Assembly: GCA_963831105.1 (NCBI GenBank)
Contig: CAWHOS010000010.1
Span: 124,001 to 188,000 of the forward strand
Origin: DATFQI01 sp963831105
GTDB taxonomy: Bacteria; Actinomycetota; Thermoleophilia; Solirubrobacterales; Solirubrobacteraceae
Reading direction: 5' to 3'
DNA: 64,000 nucleotides
How positions within the stretch are numbered: position 1 is the first letter of the stretch; each line of letters opens with the position of its first letter. Of the stretch, positions 7,697-17,118 are shown piece by piece. The position numbers and the translations under genes were made by a program. The notes under the pieces are model-generated. The model ran no database searches and was not told the origin of the DNA. It worked only from the letters and a program-made list of their open reading frames with translations.

Positions 7697-10123
7697 GTGG
7701 CGCGCCTCCGCCGCGCGAGCGCCGTGACGGCTGCTGCGCTCGTGCTCGTGCTCGGCCTCGCGGCTCCGGCCGGGGCGGCCGGCACGGCGCCGTGGCGGGC
7801 CGGCGCGCAGGTCCACGACGCGCTGTTCGACGCCCAGGAGGCGCTCCTGCTCGACTCGGGCGGCCGCCGCGAGGCGGTCGCGCGCGCCCGGCGCAGCTAC
7901 CGCGGGCCGCTGCGGGCCGGCATCCGCGCCGCCGACCCGGCCGCCCACCGCGCCGTGCTCGCCGGCCTGCGCCGCGCCGCCGCCGCCCGGGACGCGGCGC
8001 CGCTCGCCGCCGCCCGCGGCAGCGTGCAGGCGGCCCTGTACCGCGGCGCCGCGGCCGCGACGCTCGCCGCTCTCGACCGCGGCCGGGCGGAGGACGCCCG
8101 CGGCTGGCTGCTGCTGCGCGAGTTCCGCACGGCGACGCGCTACACCCGCCCCGGCGCCGACGCGACGCTCGCCCTGCGCGAGCTGCAGGCGGGCAGGACC
8201 GGCCGCGACCGCGCCCGGCTGGCGGTCGTCAAGGACCTGCTCGACTCGACGCAGGCGGAGGCGCGCGAACGGCTCGACGAGATCGGCCGCCTCGGGGAGC
8301 GCGGGTTCGCCGCCCGCCGCGCCGAGCTCGCGGCCCAGGTCGCGGGCGCCTGGCCGCTGCTCGCGCCCCGCTACCGGCAGGAGCGCGGCGAAGACGCCGA
8401 ACGGGAGGCCGCCACGGCCGTCGCCCGCTTGCGCGCCGCCGCGCTGGCGGACGACGATGCCGCGGTCGAGTCGGCCCGCCGCGAGGTGCGCCAGCCCCTC
8501 ACCGGGTTCACGGCCGCGCCGTTCACGCCGGAGGAGCAGGCACGCCGCGCGAACCAGCTCGCCAAGTTCGTCTCCCTCATCCCCGTCGAGTACGGGCACG
8601 GCGTCGAGGGCACCCGGGTCACGGTCTCGTTCGAGATCCAGGAGGGGCTCGCGTTCTCGACCGCCGCCGCGGCGGCGTTCGCGGACCTGCAGGGGACCCT
8701 CGCCCGGATCGACGCCGCCGCGACCGCCGACGTCGAGCGGCGCCTGCAGACGCTCGACGGCGTGCTGCGCGGCGCGCAGGCGCGGCCAGGCTCCGTGCCG
8801 GAGGTCGAGGAGGTCGAGACCCAGGCGGAGGAGCTGGCCCAGCGGCTGGCGCGCCTGTTCCCCGACGCCTGGGAGGAGCAGTCCGACGAGGGCGACTTCG
8901 ACCTGATCCAGATCTCGCTCGACCAGCTCGAGCAGCAGGTGGCCGCGGGCCGCTACCGCCAGGCCGAGCAGACGCGCGTCGAGCTGTACGCGATCTTCGA
9001 GTTCGGGCCCGAGCGCCGGCTGCAGGCGTTCGACCCGGCCCTCGCGGCCGATGTCGAGGGCCTGATCTGGTTCGGCGCGCTCGGCCGCGCCGGGCTCGCG
9101 GATCTCGTCGCGGGCCGCGCGCCGCGCGCGGAGGTCACGGCGACGCGCAAGGCGCTCGACGAGCGGCTGGCGGACGCGGCGGCGACGCTCGGGGACTCGG
9201 CCTCCGAGGCCACCGTCATCACCAACGCGGCCATCATCGTGTTCCGCGAGGGCCTGGAGGCGGTGCTCATCCTCGCCGCCATCACCGCGAGCTTCCTCGG
9301 CGTCAACCGGCGCAAGCGGCGACCCGTGCTCTTCGGCGCCCTCGCCGGCCTCGGGGTCAGCATCCTCACGTTCGTCCTCGCGACGACGCTGCTCGACTCG
9401 CTCCAGCAGTACGGCGAGCGGCTGGAGGCCGTCGTCGGGCTCGTCGCGATCGCCGTCCTGCTGCTCGTCATGAACTGGTTCTTCCACAAGGTGTATTGGA
9501 CGGAGTGGATCTCGTCGTTCCACAAGCGGCGCAGGGCGCTGCTCGCCCGCGACGAGGACGCGCGCGTCGCCTTCTGGAGCGCGCAGGTGCTCGGCCTGTT
9601 CCTGCTCGGCCTCACGAGCGTCTATCGCGAGGGGTTCGAGACGACGCTGTTCCTGCAGTCGCTCGAGCTCTCGGCGGGCCTGCGCGCGACGGTCGCCGGC
9701 GCGCTGCTCGGGCTGGTCGCCACCGGCGCCGTGGCGGTCGTGACCTTCAAGCTGCAGCGCAAGCTCCCATACAAGCGGATGCTGATCGTCACGGGCGTCC
9801 TGCTCGCCTTCGTGCTCGTGGTCATGGTCGGCTCGACCGTCCGCACGCTGCAGGGCGCGGGGTGGCTCCCGATCCACGCGATCGACGTCGACCTGCCGTA
9901 CTGGCTCGGCACCTGGTTCGGCCTCTTCCCGACGTGGGAGACGCTCGGTGCCCAGGCGCTGGCGCTGACCTTCGTGATCGGCTCCTACTTCGCGGCGGAG
10001 TACGTCCGCATCAAGCGGCCGCGCAAGCGGGCCGCGGCCCGCGTGGCCGCCCCGTCACCGGAGCCCGAGCCCGCGCCGGAGCGCGAGCTCGAGCACGCCG
10101 GGCACGAGGGCGCGCGGCGGTAG
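7697..10123 (+). CDS. efeU: FTR1-family iron permease fused to a helical extracytoplasmic domain
   Basis: An 808-residue protein starting at GTG 7697, two bases after the efeO stop. Residues 1-30 are a signal peptide; residues 30 to about 510 form an Ala/Arg-rich, highly helical extracytoplasmic domain. The rest is the FTR1 permease with about seven membrane segments and both iron-binding REXXE motifs, REGLE (in IIVFREGLEAVLI) and REGFE (in SVYREGFETTLFL). Plain EfeU is about 280 residues, so this is the long fused form seen in several bacteria. The tail is basic then acidic (EPEPAPERELE). Together with efeO it forms an iron uptake operon. Confidence 0.9.
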   Translation: MARLRRASAVTAAALVLVLGLAAPAGAAGTAPWRAGAQVHDALFDAQEALLLDSGGRREAVARARRSYRGPLRAGIRAADPAAHRAVLAGLRRAAAARDAAPLAAARGSVQAALYRGAAAATLAALDRGRAEDARGWLLLREFRTATRYTRPGADATLALRELQAGRTGRDRARLAVVKDLLDSTQAEARERLDEIGRLGERGFAARRAELAAQVAGAWPLLAPRYRQERGEDAEREAATAVARLRAAALADDDAAVESARREVRQPLTGFTAAPFTPEEQARRANQLAKFVSLIPVEYGHGVEGTRVTVSFEIQEGLAFSTAAAAAFADLQGTLARIDAAATADVERRLQTLDGVLRGAQARPGSVPEVEEVETQAEELAQRLARLFPDAWEEQSDEGDFDLIQISLDQLEQQVAAGRYRQAEQTRVELYAIFEFGPERRLQAFDPALAADVEGLIWFGALGRAGLADLVAGRAPRAEVTATRKALDERLADAAATLGDSASEATVITNAAIIVFREGLEAVLILAAITASFLGVNRRKRRPVLFGALAGLGVSILTFVLATTLLDSLQQYGERLEAVVGLVAIAVLLLVMNWFFHKVYWTEWISSFHKRRRALLARDEDARVAFWSAQVLGLFLLGLTSVYREGFETTLFLQSLELSAGLRATVAGALLGLVATGAVAVVTFKLQRKLPYKRMLIVTGVLLAFVLVVMVGSTVRTLQGAGWLPIHAIDVDLPYWLGTWFGLFPTWETLGAQALALTFVIGSYFAAEYVRIKRPRKRAAARVAAPSPEPEPAPERELEHAGHEGARR

Positions 10124-10135
10124 CCCGAGGAGGCG

Positions 10136-10531
10136 TCAGGCGCGGTACTCGTCGTCGGTGACGTGCTCGCCCCAGGTGACCGGACTCCCGGCCTCGTCGT
10201 TCTGATGGATTGCGAGGTGCGCCATGAAGCGGTCCGGGGCGGCGCCGTGCCAGTGGTTCTCGCCGGGCTCGAAGAACACGCGGTCTCCGGGACGGATGAC
10301 CTCGACCGGGCCGCCCTCGCGCCGGCAGAGGCCGACGCCCTCGGTGACGAAGATCGTCTGGCCGTGCGGGTGGGTGTGCCAGGCCGTGCGCGCGCCGGGC
10401 GTGAAGTGCACGAGCGCGGCGGCGAACGTGGAGGTGCCGGCGGGCGCGGCGACGGCGTCGATGTAGACGTCGCCCGTGAACCAGTCGGCCGGCCCCTTCT
10501 GGGTCTCGGTGCTGCTGCGGGTGATCTGCAT
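10136..10531 (-). CDS. cupin protein of the hydroxynitrile-lyase-like family
   Basis: A 131-residue single-domain cupin. The metal-binding first motif is HTHPHGQT (H52, H54, Q58) and the second motif supplies H93 (GENHWHG). The opening QKGPADWFTGDVYID and ending WGEHVTDDEY closely resemble the manganese-dependent cupin hydroxynitrile lyases such as the Granulicella enzyme, as I recall that sequence. Relatives are widespread and the natural substrate is usually unknown, so lyase activity is not assured. It is convergent with efeU and divergent from the MMPL gene. Confidence 0.8.
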   Translation of the reverse strand: MQITRSSTETQKGPADWFTGDVYIDAVAAPAGTSTFAAALVHFTPGARTAWHTHPHGQTIFVTEGVGLCRREGGPVEVIRPGDRVFFEPGENHWHGAAPDRFMAHLAIHQNDEAGSPVTWGEHVTDDEYRA

Positions 10532-10736
10532 GGGAACTCGCTTTCGTTCGCTTCAGGCGTGTTCAGGTGGCGCGTCGCCAAGGTTTCTCCTGGTCCTCTC
10601 AGGATCGGAGTAGGGTCGCGACACAGGGCTTACTTCTCCGCTGTAGCGGCGCACCTCACGGGCGATTCGCGCTGGCGCCGAAACGCCATCTCCCATCGGC
10701 CGCCGCCTCATTGTGGAGGCCAAGGAAGGTCGTCTG

Positions 10737-12932
10737 ATGCAGCGCAGGAGCCCCAGTGGGTCCAATGGCCTGCTCGCAGGGATCGGCCGTGCTCTGTCCG
10801 GGCACTGGAAGCGCAGCCTCGCCGGGGCGGTCGGCGTCCTGGTGCTGCTCGTGCTCGCGGCGGCGCTCGCCGGCGACGCGACCGACGACTACTCGCTCCC
10901 GGGGAGCGAGTCGCAGCAGGCGATCGATCTCTTCCAAGCTCACTCGCCCGCGTTCGGCGGCGCCGATTCGACGCTCGTCTTCACGGTCGGCGCGGGCAAG
11001 CTCACCGACCCTGAGCCCAGGGCGGCGATCGACGGCGCGCTCGAGAAGGTGCGCGGCCTCGACGGCGTCGAGCTCGCGGCGAGCCCGTTCGAGCCGGGCG
11101 GGCAGGTGTCCGGGGACGGGCGCCTGGCGGCCGTCGACGTGCGCTACTCGAAGGATGCGGGGGAGATCGACAAGGCGGACGGCGAGGCACTGATCGCGGC
11201 GGGCGAGAGCGCAGAGCCCGAGGTCCGGGTCGAGGCGCGCGGCGCCCTGATCGACCTGGCGACGGAGCAGACGCTGCCGGTCGGCGAGCTGATCGGCGTG
11301 CTGATCGCGATCGTGCTGCTCACCGTGCTCTTCCGCTCCGCGGCCGCGATGGTCGCGACGCTGATCGGGGCGCTCGTCGGCGTGGCGGTCGGGCAGATCC
11401 TGCTCGCCTCGCTGTCCGCGCCGCTCGGGCTGCCGTCGTTCGCGGCGCTGATCGCGACGATGCTCGGCCTCGGCGCAGGGATCGACTACGCGCTGCTGAT
11501 CATCGGCCGCTACCGCGAGGAGCGAGCGGCGGGCCTCGGCTTGCGTGAGGCGGCGGCGCGTGCGCTGGCCACGGCCGGGAGCACCGTGGTCGCCGCCGGG
11601 CTGATCGTGATGGTGGCGATCGCCGGCCTGCTGGTCGTCGGCGTCCCCTACATCGGCAAGATGGGCCTCGGAGCGGCGATCGCGATCGCCGCCGTGGTCG
11701 TGTCGGCGCTGACGATCCTGCCGATCATGATCGGCGCCTTCGGCCGGAGGTTGGTGCCGAAGCGGCCCGAGCACGTCCGGTCCTCACCGGCGTTCGCCCG
11801 CTGGGGCGAGATCGTCACCCGCCGTCCGTGGGTGTCGATCGCCGCCGGCGTCGCGCTGCTGCTCGTCTTCGCCGCCCCCGTCACGCAGATGCGTCTCGGC
11901 CAGCCCGACGACGGCAACAAGCCGGAATCGCTCACCCAGCGCGCCGCCTACGACCAGCTGACCGCCGCGTTCGGTCCCGGCTCCAACGGCCCGTTCCTGC
12001 TCGCCGTCGACACGCCCAAGGGCGTGGCCGAGACCGAGCGGCAGCTCGCCGGGCTCCAGCAGGCGGTCGCCGGCACGCCCGGCATCGCGTCGGTGCCTTC
12101 CGCCTCGATCAGCGAGGACGGCCAGATGGCGACGATCTTCGCCATCCCCACGACCGCGCCGCAGGACGCCCGGACCAGTGCGTTGCTCACCCGCCTGCGC
12201 GAGGACGTCATCCCGGGGGCGACCGCCGGAACGCCGCTGAAGGTCTACGTGGGCGGCAACGTCGCCGCCTTCGAGGACATCACCGACAAGGTCGCCGGGC
12301 GCCTGCCGGTCTTCATCGCGTTCGTGATCGGGCTCTCGGTCCTGCTGCTGATCGCCGCCTTCCGCTCGCTCTGGATCCCGCTCGTCTCGGCGCTCTTGAA
12401 CCTGCTGTCGGTCGCGGCCGCCTACGGCGTCGTCGTCGCCGTCTTCCAGGAGGGGATCGGCGCGAGCCTGATCGGCTCGGACTCGGGGATCCCGATCATC
12501 TCGTTCCTGCCGGTCATGCTGTTCGCGATCCTGTTCGGGCTGAGCATGGACTACAACGTCTTCCTGCTCAGCCGGATCCACGAGGCCCACAACGAGGGCG
12601 ACGGCCCCCGCGAGAGCGTGATCCACGGCGTCGGCCGCATCGGCAAGGTCCTCGTCTTCGCCGGGCTGATCATGTCCGGCGTCTTCCTGGGCTTCGTCAC
12701 CGGCGACGACTTCATCGGCAAGATGTTCGGCCTCGGGCTCGGCCTCGCGATCCTGATCGACGTCCTGATCGTCCGCATGGTCGTGGCACCCGCGGTCGTG
12801 ACGCTGCTCGGCGACCACGCCTGGTGGCTGCCCGCGTGGCTCGATCGCCTGCTCCCGAACGTCTCGCTCGAGGGCAGCCGGACGACGACGGAGGTCGAGC
12901 CGGAGCCCGAGCCGGTCGCCGTGACCGTGTGA
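10737..12932 (+). CDS. MMPL-family RND-type membrane transporter
   Basis: A 731-residue membrane protein with the MMPL layout: one N-terminal membrane helix (residues 25-48), an extracytoplasmic domain, five helices, a second extracytoplasmic domain and six helices. Typical stretches are GLGAGIDYALLIIGRYREE and FGLSMDYNVFLLSRIHEA, where the aspartates are those used for proton coupling in this family. These pumps export lipids or hydrophobic compounds. ATG 10737 is preferred over an upstream GTG because AAGGAAGG precedes it by seven bases. It is a close paralogue of the gene at 31995. No regulator is adjacent. Confidence 0.9.
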   Translation: MQRRSPSGSNGLLAGIGRALSGHWKRSLAGAVGVLVLLVLAAALAGDATDDYSLPGSESQQAIDLFQAHSPAFGGADSTLVFTVGAGKLTDPEPRAAIDGALEKVRGLDGVELAASPFEPGGQVSGDGRLAAVDVRYSKDAGEIDKADGEALIAAGESAEPEVRVEARGALIDLATEQTLPVGELIGVLIAIVLLTVLFRSAAAMVATLIGALVGVAVGQILLASLSAPLGLPSFAALIATMLGLGAGIDYALLIIGRYREERAAGLGLREAAARALATAGSTVVAAGLIVMVAIAGLLVVGVPYIGKMGLGAAIAIAAVVVSALTILPIMIGAFGRRLVPKRPEHVRSSPAFARWGEIVTRRPWVSIAAGVALLLVFAAPVTQMRLGQPDDGNKPESLTQRAAYDQLTAAFGPGSNGPFLLAVDTPKGVAETERQLAGLQQAVAGTPGIASVPSASISEDGQMATIFAIPTTAPQDARTSALLTRLREDVIPGATAGTPLKVYVGGNVAAFEDITDKVAGRLPVFIAFVIGLSVLLLIAAFRSLWIPLVSALLNLLSVAAAYGVVVAVFQEGIGASLIGSDSGIPIISFLPVMLFAILFGLSMDYNVFLLSRIHEAHNEGDGPRESVIHGVGRIGKVLVFAGLIMSGVFLGFVTGDDFIGKMFGLGLGLAILIDVLIVRMVVAPAVVTLLGDHAWWLPAWLDRLLPNVSLEGSRTTTEVEPEPEPVAVTV

Positions 12933-12977
12933 ACGGCGCGCCGGTCCGGGGTGACGCCCGCCGAGGTTGCGCCGGTC

Positions 12978-13643
12978 TCAGTCGGCGTCGGCCTTGGCGT
13001 GCTTCATGACCGTCAGGCCGACGAGCCGTGAGACGACCATCGCGACGTAGCCGAGGCCCGCGAGCATCTCGAGCATCACGAGCCCGCGGGCGAACGGCCT
13101 GACCGGCACGACGTCGCTGAGGCCGGTGCTCGAGAGGGTCGTGAAGCTCAGGAACAGCAGCTCCACCCAGGTCCGGTCGCCCTTCGGGTCCTCGCCCGCC
13201 GTGAAGCTGCCGGGGTCGATCGCCTGGCAGACCGTGAACGCGTAGGCGAACGCCCACGCCACGAGCGTGAACGTCGCGCCGACGGCCCACAGCTCGTCCT
13301 TGGTGATCTCGTGGTCGGCGAGCATGTAGAGCAGCAGCGCGCCGGCCGCGTAGAAGTACAGCGCGGACTCCAGCGCCGAGGAGTACGGGAGCAGGTCTTC
13401 CTTGCTCGTGAAGGCCTGGATCAGCAGCAGCACCGTCGCGGGGAGCCCGAGCAGCACGCCGACCCACGTGAACCCGGGCGAGCCGCGCACCGCCAGCACC
13501 ACCAGCCCGAGGATCGCGATGCCGAACGCGCTGAACAGGAACCGTCCGGCGCCGCTGTCGTCCATGAACGGGTAGAGCAGGACGGCGGAGAGCTGGGCGG
13601 CGAACAGGATCGCGGAGGGCTGTCGTCGGGCCGCCGCGAGCAT
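12978..13643 (-). CDS. potassium-channel-like (ion channel 2) membrane protein
   Basis: A 221-residue protein with about six hydrophobic segments and a pore loop near the C terminus: WVELLFLSFTTLSSTGLSDVV. The arrangement pore helix, filter, then a final membrane helix (RGLVMLEMLAGLGYVAMVVSRLVG) is that of the two-transmembrane ion-channel family. The filter is not the usual TVGYG/TLGYGD but STGLSD, closer to the filters of Trk/Ktr potassium transporters, so ion selectivity is uncertain. Start chosen at ATG 13643; a TTG lies three codons upstream. Confidence 0.7.
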   Translation of the reverse strand: MLAAARRQPSAILFAAQLSAVLLYPFMDDSGAGRFLFSAFGIAILGLVVLAVRGSPGFTWVGVLLGLPATVLLLIQAFTSKEDLLPYSSALESALYFYAAGALLLYMLADHEITKDELWAVGATFTLVAWAFAYAFTVCQAIDPGSFTAGEDPKGDRTWVELLFLSFTTLSSTGLSDVVPVRPFARGLVMLEMLAGLGYVAMVVSRLVGLTVMKHAKADAD

Positions 13644-13695
13644 GACCGGCAACGTAGCCGCCGCACCGGTCGCACCCGGGTGCGGCGGCCATCAC

Positions 13696-16220
13696 TTACT
13701 CCTTCGCGCGCATGGCCTCGGCCGGGGACACGCGGCGGGCGAGCCGCGTCGTGACCACCGCGGCGAGCAGGCCGAGCAGCACGGCGCCGCCGGCCAGGCC
13801 GAGCGGCGAGCTGGAGCGGCAGGACGAGCGGGAAGCCCGTCAGGCCCTCCGGCACGCCGGACGACCGCGATCGCGACGATCGCCGCTCCGGCCCCGAGGC
13901 CGACGGCGACCGTCGGGAGCATCTCGAGCGCCACCATCCGCATGGCGTGGCCGGAGGTGCCGCCGAGCAGGCGGATCGTCGCGAGCTCGTCGCGGCGCTC
14001 CGTCGTGGTCATCGCCGCGGTGTTGATCAGGGCGAGCGCCGCGAACGCGACGGCGAGGCCGACGACGAGCCAGACGCCCCATGCCCCGTCGACGTTGGCG
14101 GCGTGCACCGTGTCGAGGTACCGGCGCGGCTGAGCGAGACGACGCCAGAGCGCTCCGCCGCGTAGCGCTCGAGCGAGCGCGCGGCGCGTGCGCCGCCGGC
14201 CGCGAACACGGCCGTGCCGGTCGTCTTCGTGGCGTGTCGGCGCGCGACGGCGCCGTCCATGACCACGTCGCCGAGCCCCGCGGCCCGGTCGTAGACGGCG
14301 GCGACCCGCAGCGTGGCCGGCTCGGTGTCGGCCATCCGGACCTCGAAGCGCTCGCCCGGCTCGAGCTTCCCGGCGTCGGCGAACACGCGGCTGACGGCCA
14401 CGACGTCGTCGTGGACCGCGGCGAGCGACCCGTGCACGAAGCCCAGGTCGAGCGCCTCGGTCGTCCGCTCGCCGCCCACGCCCGCCGCGGTCCACGGCGC
14501 CTGGTCGCCGAGCCCGGCGCCGAGCGGGTAGACCTCGGTGGGCACGATCTCCGTCATGGCGGAGACGCCGTCGAGGCCGGCGACGTCCGCGGCCGTGGCC
14601 GCGGGCAGCGGCACGCCGCCGCTGCCGGCGATCACCCGCTCGGCGGTCACCCGCTCGCGCGTGACGTCCTCGGTGTGGCGCTGGTTGCTCGACTCCACCA
14701 CGCCCTGGATGCCGACCAGCATCGTCACGAGCACGATCGGCGTGGCGAGCGCGGCGGTGCGCCAGCGGTTGGCGGACAGGCCGGTGCCGGCCAGCAGCCC
14801 GGCGGCCCCGAGCCGACGGAGCGGCGCCGCCAGCCATGCGGCCGGGGCGCCGAGCAGCCAGCGCCCGAGCAGGCCGATGCCCATGGCGAGCACCATGCCG
14901 CCGAGGATCGCGAAGACCATCGCCCAGAAGCCCGAGAAGACGAGCGCCATCGCGACGCCTCCGAGCAGGCAACGTGGCCCCGGCGAGCGTCCGGATCAAG
15001 CCCGGACGCGGGTGCTCGATCGCGACCTCGCGCAGCGCGTCCGCGGGCGGGATGCGCCCCGCGCGGCGGGCGGCCGCCGCGACCGCGAGCTGCGCCGATC
15101 GCGATGCCCATGGCGAGCGCCGCGGCCAGCGGGATCAGCGGGTCCCCGGGCGCGAACCCGGGGCCGACCTCGCCGCGGTCGACGAGCACGCTGACGATGG
15201 TGTCGGCGAGCGGGCCCCCGGCGAGCAGCCCGAGCGCGCCCGCGACCAGCGACACCAGCAGCGCCTCGCCCGCGATCAGGCGGCGCACCTGCCGTGGCGT
15301 CGCGCCGAGCGCGCGCAGGACGGCCGTCTCGCGCCGCCGCTGGGCGATCGCGAGGGCGAACGTGCCGGCGACGACGAACAGGGCGATCGCGCCCGCGATC
15401 CCGCCGAGCGTCCCGAAGATCGCGATCAGCCCGGCGCGGTCGGCCGCGGTCGGGTCGCCCGCGTCCGCGTCCGCGGCGTGGCCGGCGTCGAGGACGTCCA
15501 CGCCGTCGCCCAGCCGCTGCGCGAGCCGGCCGTGCAGGTCCGTCGTGGACGTCCCACGCTCGGCGATCACGCCGATCGCGTCGACGCGCCCCGTCCCGCC
15601 GGCCAGCCGCCCGGCGACGGCGTCGGGGAAGAACAGCGCCGTCTGGCCGGTGTCGCCGGCGCCGCGCGGCGTCGGCGATCCCGCTGACGCGGTGGCGCTC
15701 GCTCGCCGGCAGAGGTCACGACGCGGATCACGTCGCCGGGGCGCGCGCCGAGCCGGGAATCGGCGACGACCTCGGCAGGCTTCCGGGGCGCGCGGCCGGC
15801 GGTCAGGTCGTAGGGCGTGAGCGCGGCGCTCGCCCAGCCGTGCCCGAACAGCCGGTCGGCATCCTCGGCGGCGAGCTTGTGGCCGCGGGCGTCCCAGGCG
15901 CCGGCGGGGAACGTGACGTCGGCCACCGCCCGGGCGACCCCGGGGACGGCCGCGACCCGCTCCGCGGTCGCACCGGGCAGCCGCGGGCCGGGGATGGCGT
16001 CGAGGCCTTCGGCGTCCTCGCCGTGGCCGATCGTGACGGTGGGATCGGCGCGCACGACGGCGTCGGCGGCGGCGAACCGCCCCGCGCCGGGTGCGCCGAG
16101 CGCGCCGGCCATGAGCAGGCCGGTGGCGGAGGCGAGCGTCACGGCGAGCAGGATCGCGACGAAGGCCCCGGTGAGCGTGCCGCGGCGGGCGCGCAGCGTC
16201 TGCAGGGAGATCCGGAGCAT
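13696..16220 (-). CDS. FtsX-type ABC transporter permease (multiple frameshifts)
   Basis: Full extent of one long permease of about 840 residues. It begins at ATG 16220, two bases after the ATPase stop, with a first membrane helix (GAFVAILLAVTLASATGLLM) and continues through two FtsX domains (GAIALFVVAGTFALAIAQRRRETAVLRALG; VGLAVAFAALALINTAAM with TTERRDELATIRLLGG), ending SPAEAMRAKE at 13696. The frame changes near 15710, 15665, 15100, 14970, 14130, 13860 and 13815; six changes behave as one extra base, the one near 14130 as one missing base (or two extra). The protein sequence stays conserved across the breaks, so sequence error is more likely than decay. Role: export of a lipid, peptide or drug (MacB/LolC-like), together with the ATPase at 16223. 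Confidence 0.75.
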
Positions 16221-16222
16221 GA

Positions 16223-16996
16223 TCAGGCCCCCAGCTCGGTCAGGCGCTCGGCGACCTGCTCGGCCGACGGCGCGCGCATCTCGCCGGCCAGCCGACCGTC
16301 GGCCATGAACACGACCCGGTCCGCCCAGGCGGCGGCCGACGGGTCGTGGGTGACCATCACCAGCGTGCCGCCCGTCTCGTCGACCGTTTCGCGCAGGAGC
16401 CCGAGCACGGCCCGGCCGCTGCGCGTGTCCAGCGCGCCCGTCGGCTCGTCGGCGAAGATCACGCTCGGCTCGCCGACGAGGGCGCGGGCGATCGCGACGC
16501 GCTGCTGCTGGCCGCCCGAGAGCTGCGCCGGGCGGTGGCGGCGCCGGTCGTCGAGCCCGACGCGGTGGAGCGCGTCGCGCACGGCCGACCGGGGCAGGCG
16601 GGTTCCGGCGAGCTTGGCGGGAAGGCTCACGTTCTGCTCCGCGGTGAGCGCGCCGAGCAGGTTGAAGGACTGGAAGACGAAGCCGATCCGCTCGCGACGC
16701 AGGCGGGCGAGCGCCCGCTCGTTGAGCCCGCCGAGCTCCAGCTCGTCGAGCCGGACCTCGCCCTGCGTGGGCCGGTCGAGCCCGGCGGCGAGCTGCAGCA
16801 GCGTCGACTTGCCGGAGCCCGACGGACCCATGATCGCGGTGAAGCTGCCGCGGTCCAGCGACAGCGTCACGCCGTCGAGCGCGCGCACCTGGCCGTCGCC
16901 GCGCCCGAACACGCGGACGACGTCGTGGAGCCGGACCATGGCGCAGGCCCTGCTCGTGGCGGGGAGTCGGTGCGTGTCGTACGTGGTGAGGGTCAT
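16223..16996 (-). CDS. ABC transporter ATP-binding protein (MacB/LolD type)
   Basis: A 257-residue ATPase with Walker A GPSGSGKST, Q-loop VFQSFNLL, signature LSGGQQQRVAIARAL, Walker B VIFADEPTGALD and H-loop MVTHD. The EPTGALD ending is typical of the MacB/LolD subfamily that pairs with FtsX-type permeases, here the next gene. ATG 16996 is taken as start; ATG 16939 (MVRLHDVVR) is possible and neither has a strong ribosome binding site. The operon is divergent from the two-component genes at 17119-18929, a common arrangement where the two-component system controls the exporter. Confidence 0.9.
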   Translation of the reverse strand: MTLTTYDTHRLPATSRACAMVRLHDVVRVFGRGDGQVRALDGVTLSLDRGSFTAIMGPSGSGKSTLLQLAAGLDRPTQGEVRLDELELGGLNERALARLRRERIGFVFQSFNLLGALTAEQNVSLPAKLAGTRLPRSAVRDALHRVGLDDRRRHRPAQLSGGQQQRVAIARALVGEPSVIFADEPTGALDTRSGRAVLGLLRETVDETGGTLVMVTHDPSAAAWADRVVFMADGRLAGEMRAPSAEQVAERLTELGA

Positions 16997-17118
16997 GAGT
17001 CGATGGTCCGCGAGCGAGGGCGATTCCACAGCGGCCTGCGGGGGTGATCGACATGGGCCCAGCGGGGTGAGGCTCCTGGGCCGAAAGGAGGAGGACAGAG
17101 CCCCGGGGAGGTGAGAGC

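Noticed and set aside
13696..16220. The ABC permease as a pseudogene
   Set aside because: Seven frame changes look like decay, but the amino acid pattern is conserved through every break, no internal nonsense codons are needed, and the same one-extra-base pattern occurs in many unrelated genes.
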